DNA of 64,000 nucleotides, taken from the NCBI GenBank assembly GCA_900543025.1, contig UQPP01000005.1, positions 13,532-77,531 of the forward strand, in the 5' to 3' direction. The notes under the pieces are model-generated. The model had not been told where the DNA came from, did not search any database, and saw only the letters and a program-made list of their open reading frames with translations. Below, in pieces: positions 16,325 through 24,555 of this stretch (its first letter is position 1; each line of letters starts with the position of its first letter). The position numbers and the translations under genes are program-made. The DNA is from an uncultured Collinsella sp. Its GTDB lineage: Bacteria; Actinomycetota; Coriobacteriia; Coriobacteriales; Coriobacteriaceae.

Positions 16325-17212
16325 GTGGACAACATACAAGAGGAGTTTGGCGGCGAGCCCGTCGCGGCGTTCTCGATGTCGCATCCGGCTGTGCCGGCAC
16401 TCTATATAGTGCTGACGCTGGGGCTCACCATGTTCTCGATGCAGCCGGTGCTGATTGCGCTGTCGCTTGCGGGCGGGCTGGCGTATGGATTTGCGACGCG
16501 CGGTGCTGCGCGCACGTTGGGGGCGCTTCGCTGGCAGCTGCCGGTGATTTTGATTATCGCGCTGGTCAATCCGCTGTTTAGCGCCTCGGGCTCGACGGAG
16601 TTGTTCCGTATTGGTATGCGCGCGGTGTATCTGGAAAGCATGGTATACGGCCTGTGCATGGGCGGGCTGTTTGTGGCGAGCGTGCTGTGGTTTGAGGCCG
16701 CGGCGTCGATGCTCGAATACGACAAGGTGCTCGCGCTGCTGGGCAATGCCGCACCGGTGATTGCGCTCATGATCTCGATGTGCATGAGGCTTATCCCGCA
16801 GTTTTTACGCCGCGGTCGTACGGTGCTGGCGGTGCAGGATGCGATTGATGTGCCGGGCCGCGCGCCCACCGATCCCGTGCGATCGCGCCTGCGGGCGTCG
16901 AGCGTGTTGATGGGCTGGGGCATGGAAGATTCGCTGGAGCGCGCGGACGCGATGCGCTCGCGCGGGTGGGTTGCCGCGACACGTCGTACGACGTATGCGC
17001 GGTATCGACTGGGGCGCAGCGACGTTGCCGCGCTGGTCGGGCTCGCGCTGTTTGGCGTGGCCACGGCGGCAGTGGCGTGGACCGCGACGACGCAGTATTC
17101 GTTTTATCCGCAGCTCTCGGTGCCGGCGCCGTGGCTGGGCTATGTCGTGTACGCTGCCTGGATGGTGCTGCCTTGCGCGTTGCACGCGATTGATGAGAAG
17201 AGGTTTGGCTGA
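16325..17212 (+). CDS. ecfT: Energy-coupling factor transporter transmembrane protein EcfT
   Basis: EcfT is the scaffold of ECF vitamin/metal importers and couples the ATPases to the substrate-binding S protein. The protein has five to six hydrophobic segments (for example VPALYIVLTLGLTMFSMQPVLIALSLAGGLAYG) and a coupling helix with MEDSLERADAMRSRGW, the Ala/Arg-Gly motif that contacts the ATPases. The start is uncertain. GTG at 16325 has a GAGGGGACGGGGG stretch upstream; ATG at 16376 (MSHPAV) is the alternative; the frame is open further back to 16154. The stop overlaps the start of the ATPase gene by one base. Confidence 0.82.
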   Translation: MDNIQEEFGGEPVAAFSMSHPAVPALYIVLTLGLTMFSMQPVLIALSLAGGLAYGFATRGAARTLGALRWQLPVILIIALVNPLFSASGSTELFRIGMRAVYLESMVYGLCMGGLFVASVLWFEAAASMLEYDKVLALLGNAAPVIALMISMCMRLIPQFLRRGRTVLAVQDAIDVPGRAPTDPVRSRLRASSVLMGWGMEDSLERADAMRSRGWVAATRRTTYARYRLGRSDVAALVGLALFGVATAAVAWTATTQYSFYPQLSVPAPWLGYVVYAAWMVLPCALHAIDEKRFG

Positions 17213-18855
17213 TGGCTCGGTTGGATAGGGGCCCGGTGTCGGGCGCGGCGTGCGGCCCGGATATGCCGGCGATTGAGGTGCGGAGCCTGAGCTTTGCCTA
17301 CCCCGATGCTGATGCTGCGGTGCTCGAGGGGCTCGACTGGTCTGTTCCCCAAGGTGCATTTGCGTTGCTTGTTGGCGGTACCGGATCGGGTAAGTCGACG
17401 CTGCTGTCGCTGCTCAAGCCCGAGATCGCACCGGCGGGCGAGCGCACTGGCGAACTGCGCGTGCTGGGCGAGAACGTTGCCGACATGGACGCGCGGGCAT
17501 CGGCGGAGCGCGTGGGCTATGTGTTCCAGGATCCCGAGAACCAGATTGTGTGCGAGACCGTGTGGCACGAGATGGCGTTTGGCCTAGAGAATCTGGGCGT
17601 GTCGCGCGACGAGATGCGCCGCCGTGTTGCCGAGACCAGCTATTTCTTTGGTCTTGAGGACTGGCTTCATCGCGATACCGACACGCTTTCGGGTGGCCGC
17701 AAGCAGCTGCTGTCGCTTGCCGCCGTCCTGGCGCTGCGTCCGCGTGTGCTGCTACTCGACGAGCCCACGTCTCAGCTCGATCCCGTTGCCGAGAAGAATT
17801 TTCTGCACGCGCTGTTTCGCGTGAACCGTGAGCTGGGCTGCACGGTTGTTGTGGCTACGCATCAACCGCGGCCGATGCTCGAGTATGCGACGCGTGCGTA
17901 CCGGATTGAGGGCGGTCGCGTGCGCGAGGTGGCGGATATGGCTTCTTTGGGACGCCGAGAATCGCTGTTTTCCGATGAGATGTTGGGGTGGGGTGCCATC
18001 CGATGTGCAAAAAACGGAGTATTCAGCAGGTGTGAGGACAATTTGGGCTCTCTGGAGCCGCCCGGGGACGTATCGAGCGCGAAAAAAAGTTCAGAATTGG
18101 ACAAATCGTCCGAATTTGTGGCGCAAACGTCGCTCGAGAACGGCTCGGAAGCCTTCCCGCGCACGGATGGAAGCAGAATACTCCAAAAAATGCACGGCGG
18201 GTCGGCTACCACCCTGTCGGAAGGCTGGTTTCGCTACGATCGCGCGGGCGGTTGGGTGCTGCGCGGGCTCGACGTTGCGTTTTCGGCCAGTGCGGTGCAT
18301 GCGATCGTGGGCGGCAACGGATGCGGTAAGTCGACGATGCTCTCGGTGCTGGCGAAGACCGCCAAGCTGCAGCGCGGCCGCATGGTGCGCGGAGCGGCCT
18401 CGGCGGCGCTGCTGCCTCAGAATCCCAAAGCATTGCTGGTTGCCGAGACGGTGCGCGACGAGCTGATGGAATGGGCCTCGACCTGCGGATATGACGAGAA
18501 CTTGGCGCGGGAGCGTGCGGCGCAACTGGGATTGGACGGCCTGGAGACGCGTCACCCTTACGACCTCTCGGGCGGACAGCGCCAGCTGCTTGCGCTGGCA
18601 AAGCTGCTGCTGATCGGCCCCGAGCTGCTGCTGCTTGACGAGCCCACGAAGGGCCTTGACCTGGAGAGCCGCCGCATCATCGCCCGCGCCCTGCGTGACC
18701 ATGCGAAGGCTGGCGGCACCGTCATCATGGCTACGCACGATTTGGACTTTGCCGAGCAGGTAGCCGACGACGTCGCCATGATGTTTGACGGCGAGATTGC
18801 CTGCATGGAGCCCCCGGCCGACTTCTTTGCCGACAACGTGTTCTATAGGGCGTGA
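17212..18855 (+). CDS. ECF transporter ATPase, two ABC domains fused in one chain (EcfA-EcfA')
   Basis: This 547-residue cytosolic ATPase contains both nucleotide-binding domains of an ECF transporter. Domain 1 has Walker A GGTGSGKST (about residue 55), LSGGRKQ and LLLDEPTSQLD. Domain 2 has Walker A GGNGCGKST (about residue 367), LSGGQRQ and LLLDEPTKGLD. The linker between them, about residues 265-328, is Ser/Glu/Lys-rich, unlike either domain, and coincides with a 191-bp terminal-inverted-repeat element (18005-18195), so a repeat seems to have been inserted in frame. EcfT lies upstream and an S component downstream, forming a complete importer. Confidence 0.92.
   Translation: MARLDRGPVSGAACGPDMPAIEVRSLSFAYPDADAAVLEGLDWSVPQGAFALLVGGTGSGKSTLLSLLKPEIAPAGERTGELRVLGENVADMDARASAERVGYVFQDPENQIVCETVWHEMAFGLENLGVSRDEMRRRVAETSYFFGLEDWLHRDTDTLSGGRKQLLSLAAVLALRPRVLLLDEPTSQLDPVAEKNFLHALFRVNRELGCTVVVATHQPRPMLEYATRAYRIEGGRVREVADMASLGRRESLFSDEMLGWGAIRCAKNGVFSRCEDNLGSLEPPGDVSSAKKSSELDKSSEFVAQTSLENGSEAFPRTDGSRILQKMHGGSATTLSEGWFRYDRAGGWVLRGLDVAFSASAVHAIVGGNGCGKSTMLSVLAKTAKLQRGRMVRGAASAALLPQNPKALLVAETVRDELMEWASTCGYDENLARERAAQLGLDGLETRHPYDLSGGQRQLLALAKLLLIGPELLLLDEPTKGLDLESRRIIARALRDHAKAGGTVIMATHDLDFAEQVADDVAMMFDGEIACMEPPADFFADNVFYRA
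18005..18195. repeat. 191-bp terminal-inverted-repeat element inside the ECF ATPase gene
   Basis: The left end reads GTGCA then, after an A-run, GGAGTATTC (to about 18024). The right end reads GAATACTCC, an A-run and TGCAC (18177-18195). The ends are inverted, apart from the central homopolymer, which runs the same way in both. The interior is poorer in G+C than the surrounding gene, and the reading frame stays open through it. Confidence 0.7.
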
Positions 18856-18859
18856 TGGG

Positions 18860-19573
18860 ATGACGGACTGTCGTTTCTCGCGTTTACTCACAAAACTGGA
18901 GATCCCGCTGTTGTTGGCGGTGCCGGCGGTGATGGCAGCGGCGTTGCTGGCGGGCGTTGAGCAGGCGGCGCTTGCCATGCTTGTCGTGGTGGCGCTGGTG
19001 CTTGCACTGTTCTTTGCGGGTTACGAGGCATCTCGTCCGGGTTTGCGCCAGATTATGCCCACGCTGGTGCTGGCGGCGCTGGCGGCGGCGGGGCGCATCC
19101 TGTTTGGGCCCATTCCCGACTTTAAACCCGTGAGTGCCATCGCCATTATCGCCGGGGCGACACTCGGTCGTCGTAACGGCTTTATGGTCGGTGCGTTGGC
19201 GGCGCTGACCAGCAATTTCTTTTTTGGGCAGGGCATGTGGACGCCGTGGCAGATGTATGCCTGGGGGCTCGTGGGATACGTTGGCGGTGCGCTGACGTAC
19301 GCGGGTGCGTTCGACCGCGCCGACGGCACCGTGCGCATGCCAGCACTGCTGGCGTACGGCTTTGCGTCGGGCCTGCTCTATGGCGTCGTGATCAACGCGT
19401 ATGACATCATTGGTTTTGTGCAGCCGCTTACCTGGGCGGGTGCCGTGGCGCGTCTTGCCACGGCGGTGCCGTTCGATATCACACACGGCCTCGCGACCTG
19501 CGTGTTCTTGGTCGCCCTGTACAAGCCCTGGTGTCGCCGCATTAACCGTGTCGTCGTGAAATACGGGCTGTAA
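18860..19573 (+). CDS. ECF transporter substrate-binding (S) component, ligand unknown
   Basis: This 237-residue membrane protein has about six transmembrane segments and the pattern of ECF S proteins: RILFGPIPDFKPVSAIAIIAGATLGRRNGFMVGALAALTSN, then a GQGMWTPWQMYAWGLVGYVGG loop. It is the ligand-recognising subunit working with the EcfT and fused ATPase proteins encoded immediately upstream (the gap to the ATPase stop is 4 bp). No riboswitch was recognised upstream of the operon, so the vitamin or cofactor cannot be named. The ATG at 18860 is chosen because the earlier frame lies inside the ATPase gene. Confidence 0.85.
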   Translation: MTDCRFSRLLTKLEIPLLLAVPAVMAAALLAGVEQAALAMLVVVALVLALFFAGYEASRPGLRQIMPTLVLAALAAAGRILFGPIPDFKPVSAIAIIAGATLGRRNGFMVGALAALTSNFFFGQGMWTPWQMYAWGLVGYVGGALTYAGAFDRADGTVRMPALLAYGFASGLLYGVVINAYDIIGFVQPLTWAGAVARLATAVPFDITHGLATCVFLVALYKPWCRRINRVVVKYGL

Positions 19574-19612
19574 GGCTGGTTGCGTCGGAGCGGGAATCAA
19601 TACTGCCGAAGT

Positions 19613-19780
19613 GCCATTTTAAAACTATGCCGGTTTACGGGGCTAGATTGGCGCAGGCCGACCATACCGGCTTTTTTCAAAATAGAGCAAGCCGTTTACC
19701 TGCGGTTTTATTATTACGGAATTGCGCATGGCTGGGGGTTCGCGATTCAGCCCCGTAAACCGGCATAGTTTTAAAATGGC
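19613..19780. repeat. 168-bp palindromic element, type C (ACTATGCCGGTTTACGGGGC arms), cluster 1
   Basis: Positions 19613-19644 are the exact reverse complement of 19749-19780 (32 bp). The arm core ACTATGCCGGTTTACGGGGC recurs at 34930-35081 and 42240-42391. It lies in the 538-bp gap between the S component and xth. That gap holds only this element, the type D element at 19876 and a degraded GGGGAC-type tag between them. Confidence 0.9.
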
Positions 19781-19875
19781 CGGCTGATACGACGGGCATC
19801 GTGGCCCCCAGAGAGCCAAATTGATCCATTTTCTTCCGTCTCCAGATGTCCCCAGGAAATCAGTTGACGGCGCTT

Positions 19876-20035
19876 GCCACGAAACTGGCCCATCTACTAC
19901 GTTTAGCTTGATACCCCCGACCATGACCGCGTTTTATGAAAAACCGCAGGCTTTCTACCTGCGGTTTTCTTTTTGCGTTGTTCGCTGTGGTTGAGGGTAG
20001 TGGCTTAAACGTAGTAGATGGGCTGGTTTCGTGGC
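19876..20035. repeat. 160-bp palindromic element, type D (CATCTACTACGTTTA arms), cluster 1
   Basis: GCCACGAAACTGGCCCATC...ACGTTTA from 19876 is mirrored by TAAACGTAGTAGATGGG...TTTCGTGGC ending 20035. The centre carries an 11-bp hairpin, AAAACCGCAGG/CCTGCGGTTTT (19940-19968), followed by CTTTTT, which could act as a terminator. The same element occurs at 35176-35335 and 41987-42146. Confidence 0.88.
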
Positions 20036-20111
20036 GGACGGGGTCACGCGGGCGCCCTTGCGCGGGCAAAAGTGATCTGTATTTCTTCGTCCCCGGGGGA
20101 TCATTTGGGGG

Positions 20112-20930
20112 CTAGAGCTCTAGCGTGAGGGTGACGGGGCAGTGGTCGCTGCCGAAGATGTCGCCGCGGATGCCGGTGTCGCGTACGTTGTCGGCGATTG
20201 CGTCGCTTACCAGGAAGTAGTCGATGCGCCAGCCTGCGTTGTTCTTGCGGGCATTAAAGCGGTAGCTCCACCAGCTGTAGACGCCCTCGACGTCGGGGTT
20301 TGCCGCGCGCCAGGTATCGGTAAACCCGGCGTTGAGCAGCTCGGTAAACTTGCCGCGCTCCTCGTCCGAAAAACCGGCGTTGCCGCGGTTGGACTTGGGG
20401 TTCTTAAGGTCGATCTCCTCGTGCGCCACGTTAAAGTCGCCGCAGGTTACGACGGGCTTGCCGGTCTCGCGCTCAAGTGCGCTCAAAAAGCCGCGATAGG
20501 CATCGTCCCAGGCCATGCGTACATCGATGCGCGCGAGCTCATTTTGGGCGTTGGGCGTGTAGACATCCACGAACCAAAACTTGTCGAACTCGAGCGCGCA
20601 GACGCGGCCCTCGGTTGCGGCTTGGGCGACGAGCTCGGCCGCCTCGCCCTCGCCGGCGTAGGGTAGCAGCGCGTCGGCGTGCAGCACGCGCAGCGGTTCC
20701 TGGCGGCTAAAGACCGCAGTGCCCGAATAGCCTTTACGCTCGGCGTAGTTCCAGGTTTGGTGATAGCCGGGCAGGTCAATATCGACCTGACCCTCTTGCA
20801 GCTTGGTCTCCTGCAGCGCCAAGATGTCGACGTCGAGTTCTTGCGCGATCTGAATAAAGCTCGGGTCCTTTTTGAGCACGGCGCGCAGGCCGTTAACGTT
20901 CCACGAGGCAAAGGTGTAAGTCTGAGGCAT
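20112..20930 (-). CDS. xth: Exodeoxyribonuclease III (AP endonuclease)
   Basis: This 272-residue enzyme of the exonuclease III/APE family cuts abasic sites and degrades 3' ends in base-excision repair. Motifs in order are FASWNVNGLRAVLKK (metal-binding Asn), LALQETKLQ (Glu metal ligand), VVTCGDFNVAHEEIDLKNPKSNRGNAGF (Asp/Asn catalytic pair), WSYRFNARKNNAGWRIDYFLVS and the final GSDHCPVTLTLEL (catalytic Asp-His). It is transcribed alone on the minus strand and diverges from the sirtuin gene, with 135 bp between the starts. Confidence 0.96.
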   Translation of the reverse strand: MPQTYTFASWNVNGLRAVLKKDPSFIQIAQELDVDILALQETKLQEGQVDIDLPGYHQTWNYAERKGYSGTAVFSRQEPLRVLHADALLPYAGEGEAAELVAQAATEGRVCALEFDKFWFVDVYTPNAQNELARIDVRMAWDDAYRGFLSALERETGKPVVTCGDFNVAHEEIDLKNPKSNRGNAGFSDEERGKFTELLNAGFTDTWRAANPDVEGVYSWWSYRFNARKNNAGWRIDYFLVSDAIADNVRDTGIRGDIFGSDHCPVTLTLEL

Positions 20931-21065
20931 GGTGTCCTTTCGACGGGGTTGGCAGGCTTAAGATTAACGCAACAGGGGCGGGGTGGGCTCCGCGCATGCT
21001 GACTCAAAGGCCGCATGCTGGGACGTCGCCCAACGCTGCCCGACTAACAAGGACGGAGGACTCAT

Positions 21066-21818
21066 ATGACGCAGGTAATATCGGACCCCAGGCAGGCCTC
21101 CGCCGCGCTGGCGGATCTGTTTGACACCCACAAGCGCGTGGTCTTCTTTGGCGGCGCTGGTGTTTCCACGGCAAGTGGCATCCCCGATTTCCGCAGCGTG
21201 GACGGCCTGTATCACCAGCAGTTTGCCTATCCGCCCGAGACCATGCTGTCGCATAGCTTTTACGAGGCGCATCCGGCCGAGTTCTTCGACTTCTACCGCA
21301 CCAAGATGATCGCGCTTGGCGCCAAGCCCAATCGCTGCCACACCAAGCTGGCCGAGCTGGAGCGCGCCGGCAAGCTAAATGCCGTGGTGACGCAAAATAT
21401 CGACGGCCTGCATCAGATGGCCGGCTCACGGCGCGTGTTTGAGCTGCACGGATCGGTCCATCGCAACATTTGCCAGTCGTGTAGCGCGGTCTATAGCGCC
21501 GAGTGGATTTGCTCGCGCGAGCACGAGGACGCCGCGGGCGTGCCTGCGTGCCCCGCGTGCGGCGGCCGCATCAAGCCCGATGTAGTGCTCTACGAGGAGC
21601 CGCTCGACGAGCACGTGCTGACCGGTGCCGTTGCCGCCATCGCCGCGGCCGATGCCCTCATTGTGGGCGGGACCTCGCTCGTGGTGTATCCGGCGGCAGG
21701 CCTTACGCGTTACTTTACCGGCGATACGCTGGCCATATGCAACCTTGCTCCCACCGATCAGGATGCAAATGCCGACCTGCTGATTTCTTGCGACATCGCG
21801 GCCGCGTTTGCGTTCTAG
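21066..21818 (+). CDS. cobB: NAD-dependent protein deacylase (sirtuin)
   Basis: This 250-residue sirtuin removes acyl groups from lysines using NAD+. It shows the NAD-binding GAGVSTASGIPDFRSVDGLY, catalytic QNIDGLHQMAG followed by the active-site His in ELHGS, and a zinc site with CQSC and CPAC spaced by about 25 residues. GGTSLVVYPAAGL and the C-terminal NLAPTDQD complete the Rossmann part. An AAGGACGGAGGACTCAT ribosome-binding stretch precedes the ATG at 21066. It is separated from the folate gene by 95 bp containing a possible -10 element. Confidence 0.95.
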   Translation: MTQVISDPRQASAALADLFDTHKRVVFFGGAGVSTASGIPDFRSVDGLYHQQFAYPPETMLSHSFYEAHPAEFFDFYRTKMIALGAKPNRCHTKLAELERAGKLNAVVTQNIDGLHQMAGSRRVFELHGSVHRNICQSCSAVYSAEWICSREHEDAAGVPACPACGGRIKPDVVLYEEPLDEHVLTGAVAAIAAADALIVGGTSLVVYPAAGLTRYFTGDTLAICNLAPTDQDANADLLISCDIAAAFAF

Positions 21819-21838
21819 CCCGTGTGCGCGGATACAAT
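21808..21838 (+). promoter_or_regulatory. Possible promoter for the folate fusion gene
   Basis: TTGCGT (21808-21813) and TACAAT (21833-21838) lie 19 bp apart, 75 bp upstream of the fusion gene. The -10 is good, and the spacing is longer than ideal. Confidence 0.35.
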
Positions 21839-21913
21839 AGAAAGACTGAGTGCAAAGCGACCCCGCCGCCAGCTCCCCAAGCTCGGCGGCGTGGGCATTT
21901 TAGGAGGATGTTC

Positions 21914-23656
21914 ATGGCGAACGACAGCAAGACATGGCGGTGCGGAAAGTATGAGCTCAGCTTTGACCGTCCGCGCATCATGGGCGTCCTCAACGTGACG
22001 CCCGATTCGTTTAGCGATGGCGGGGAGCACTTCGACCCGGATGCCGCCATCGAGTACGGCCTGGCGATGCTCGACGCCGGCGCCGACATCATCGACGTGG
22101 GCGGCGAGTCCACGCGCCCCGGCTTTACCCCGGTCAACCCCGACGAGGAGGCTCGCCGCGTGCTGCCTGTGGTGCGCGCGCTGGCCAAGGAGGGCGCCAT
22201 CGTCTCGATCGACACGCGTCACGTGGCGGTTGCCAAGGCGGCCGTGCGCTGCGGAGCCTCGATCGTCAATGACGTGACCGGCTTCACCGATCCCAAGATG
22301 GTCGAGTTTGTTAAGACGAGCACCTGCGGCGTCATCGTGATGCATGCCGGCGAGGTCGCCGCGCCCGCACGCACACACGCAACGGTGCAGCTCGATACCT
22401 CGGCAGCGGCGTTTGTTGCCGAGAAGGCGCGCGAGGCGGCTGCCGAGGCCGCGCGTGAGGCCGAGAAGCCGGCTCGCCGCCGTCGCGGCAAGTTGCTGGG
22501 CGAGCCTAAGCCGGAGGCCAAGCTTCCGGGCGGCGTGGTGCAGCCCTCGTTGCCGTTTGGCGAACCGGAGCCCACGTCCGAGCCTTCAAGCGAGCAGGAG
22601 ACGCCGGCCGCTGAGCAGGCTGCTGCCGCCGAGACCGTCGCGCCCGCGCCCGAGGCCGCGCCCGAGGCCACCGAGGCCGCATCGGAGTCCAATGACCGCC
22701 TGGCCGCCATGATGCGCCGCAGCGCCCGCCGCGAGGAAGCCTACGTGCCCACCTCGCAGCTCCGCCGCTTCACCCTGCCCGATTCGGCGCCCATCATGCG
22801 CCGCGTTATGGGCTTTCTGTCCGACCAGGCCCGCACGCTCATCCATGCCGGCGTGTCGCGCGACCGCATCTGCATCGATCCTGGCCCGGGCTTTGGTAAG
22901 TCGGCTAACGAGGACATCGTTATCCAGCGCGAGACTGCCAAGATGGCGTCACTGGGCTATCCGCTCATGTGCGCTGTGTCGCGCAAGCGCTTTGTGGGCG
23001 CCGTCTCGGGCGTGACCGAGGCCGCCGAGCGCGATGCCGCTACGTTTGGCGTGTGCCTGGGCGCCATCCAGGCCGGTGCCAACATCGTGCGTGTGCACGA
23101 CGCCGCGGGCTTTGCGCAGTTCCTGAACGGTTACTGGGCGGTCGCCAAGCCGCAGCCGCGCCGCGCGTTTGTGGCCGTGGGCTCCAACCTGGGGCATCGC
23201 TGCGACAACATCCGCGCCGCGCGCGACATGATCGCCGAGATTCCACTCACCTGCGTGTCCAACTCCTCCAAGATCTACGAGAGCGAGCCGGCCTACGAGA
23301 CGCGCCAGGACGCGTTTGCCAACGCCGTCATCGAGATCAAGACCGAGCTGGCGCCGTTGGTGCTGCTCGATGAGCTTATGAAGATCGAGGCCGAGCTGGG
23401 GCGTGATCGCTCCAAGAAGGCCAAGGCCAACGGCCCGCGCACCATCGACCTGGACCTGCTGTGGATGGACGGCGAGACCCACGGCGGCAAAAAGCTGCGC
23501 CTGCCGCATCCGCTCATTGGTGAGCGCGATTTTGTGCTGGTGCCGCTCGAGGACCTGATGCACGACCCGGCGCGGTTCTTCCGCTACAACGGTGTCGAGG
23601 TCAAGGAACCCGAGGATCGCGTGGGCCATATCGTGGGCGAATTGGGGCGTATGTAG
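21914..23656 (+). CDS. folP-folK: Dihydropteroate synthase-HPPK fusion with a long Ala/Glu/Pro insert
   Basis: This 580-residue protein joins two consecutive folate enzymes. Residues 20-415 are dihydropteroate synthase: GVLNVTPDSFSDGG, DVGGESTRPGF, SIDTRHVAVAKAA, IVNDVTGF, then DPGPGFGKS, SRKRFVGA and the terminal RVHDAAG. Residues 418-580 are 6-hydroxymethyl-dihydropterin pyrophosphokinase: VGSNLGHRCDNIRAA, ESEPAYETRQDAFANAVIEI, GPRTIDLDLLWMDG and LPHPLIGERDFVLVPL. Between about residues 146 and 285, after the IVMHA strand where DHPS normally has a short MHMRGTP loop, lies a low-complexity Ala/Glu/Pro/Arg-rich insert. The start follows TTTTAGGAGGATGTTC. A longer frame to 21503 runs inside the sirtuin gene. 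Confidence 0.94.
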   Translation: MANDSKTWRCGKYELSFDRPRIMGVLNVTPDSFSDGGEHFDPDAAIEYGLAMLDAGADIIDVGGESTRPGFTPVNPDEEARRVLPVVRALAKEGAIVSIDTRHVAVAKAAVRCGASIVNDVTGFTDPKMVEFVKTSTCGVIVMHAGEVAAPARTHATVQLDTSAAAFVAEKAREAAAEAAREAEKPARRRRGKLLGEPKPEAKLPGGVVQPSLPFGEPEPTSEPSSEQETPAAEQAAAAETVAPAPEAAPEATEAASESNDRLAAMMRRSARREEAYVPTSQLRRFTLPDSAPIMRRVMGFLSDQARTLIHAGVSRDRICIDPGPGFGKSANEDIVIQRETAKMASLGYPLMCAVSRKRFVGAVSGVTEAAERDAATFGVCLGAIQAGANIVRVHDAAGFAQFLNGYWAVAKPQPRRAFVAVGSNLGHRCDNIRAARDMIAEIPLTCVSNSSKIYESEPAYETRQDAFANAVIEIKTELAPLVLLDELMKIEAELGRDRSKKAKANGPRTIDLDLLWMDGETHGGKKLRLPHPLIGERDFVLVPLEDLMHDPARFFRYNGVEVKEPEDRVGHIVGELGRM

Positions 23657-24358
23657 ATGATCGAGATGAATGCTGTTGCCGCCGGCACCGAGCTCGACGC
23701 GGCGCGTGACGCGGGCCGCGAGGGCGTGTCCGCGGGCTGGTGCGCATGGAGTGCGGGCGATGCTTCGCTGACGTTTTCGCTGGTCGTGCGCCCGGATGTG
23801 AACATGCATGCCTTCCACGGCCTGCCGTTTGTGGCGGCGATGGGCATGATGGATGCGCTTGTGGGCACGGCTTCGACGCCGGGGTTGGGCCTTGCCGGTA
23901 AGGTGGGCATTGAGTGGCCGAGCGATATCGTGTGCGGTGCGCCTGCGTTTGAGACGTCGCTCGCGCGTGTTGCCGTGAACGGCGGTGCCGGTGCTGCGGG
24001 CATGTTCGGTGCCGTGACGGTGGATATTGAGCGTGCGGCGCTGGGTGAGCTCGGTGTAGATGTGGCCGGCGAAGCGCTGGTCGAGGCGCTGGCCGCCGCC
24101 GTGCTGGCCCGCGTGGACGCCTGGGCGGTTGTTGCCAACACGCCGCAGGGCGCCGCGGGGCCGCTGGCCCCCGTGCTGGGCGAGTACTTCGACATGGTGC
24201 CGCTGCTGGGCCGCCAAGTTGCGGCGGTGTCGCCCAATGGCTTGCCGCTTGCGGTCGGTGTGTTTGCGGGCTTGGACATCTGGGGCCGCGCGACCATCAA
24301 GACCGATGCCGGCGAGCAGGAGTTTCCGCCCGAGGCTGTACGAATTCGCGGTCTGTAA
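23657..24358 (+). CDS. BirA-like biotin/lipoate ligase-fold protein, divergent
   Basis: This 233-residue protein starts immediately after the folate fusion stop. It looks like a biotin-protein ligase catalytic domain without the N-terminal DNA-binding part: SLTFSLVVRPDVN, LPFVAAMGMMDAL, GIEWPSDIVCG (the KWPNDIV motif of BirA), then a C-terminal SH3-like part with SPNGLPLAVGVFAGLDIWGRATI and EFPPEAVRIRGL. The glycine/arginine biotinyl-AMP loop (GRGRxGR) is absent, so ligase activity is doubtful. The family assignment is my inference from the WPxDIV motif and the C-terminal domain. Confidence 0.65.
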   Translation: MIEMNAVAAGTELDAARDAGREGVSAGWCAWSAGDASLTFSLVVRPDVNMHAFHGLPFVAAMGMMDALVGTASTPGLGLAGKVGIEWPSDIVCGAPAFETSLARVAVNGGAGAAGMFGAVTVDIERAALGELGVDVAGEALVEALAAAVLARVDAWAVVANTPQGAAGPLAPVLGEYFDMVPLLGRQVAAVSPNGLPLAVGVFAGLDIWGRATIKTDAGEQEFPPEAVRIRGL

Positions 24359-24398
24359 CGCGGGGCACTTGCGCTCAAAGATGACGATGACAACAAGA

Positions 24399-24428
24399 CC
24401 CTCCTCGGCCTGCACCGGGGAGGGGCTT
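24399..24428 (+). terminator. Hairpin terminator after the BirA-like gene
   Basis: CCCTCCTCGG (24399-24408) pairs with CCGGGGAGGG (24415-24424), with a short GCTTTG tail. Confidence 0.6.
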
Positions 24429-24455
24429 TGCGTGACTGCGGGGTAGCACCTCGGA

Positions 24456-24498
24456 CCTATTCCTCAAAACTGAAAATTTTTCGATTTTGAGGAATAGG
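24456..24498. repeat. 14-bp inverted repeat between convergent genes
   Basis: CCTATTCCTCAAAA (24456-24469) is the exact reverse complement of TTTTGAGGAATAGG (24485-24498). It lies between the BirA-like gene and coaX and could terminate either. Confidence 0.75.
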
Positions 24499-24555
24499 CT
24501 TGGCGAGCATTTGCGGGGACTGTGGCATCGGGCGTGCTTGACTTAAGCCCCTGCT

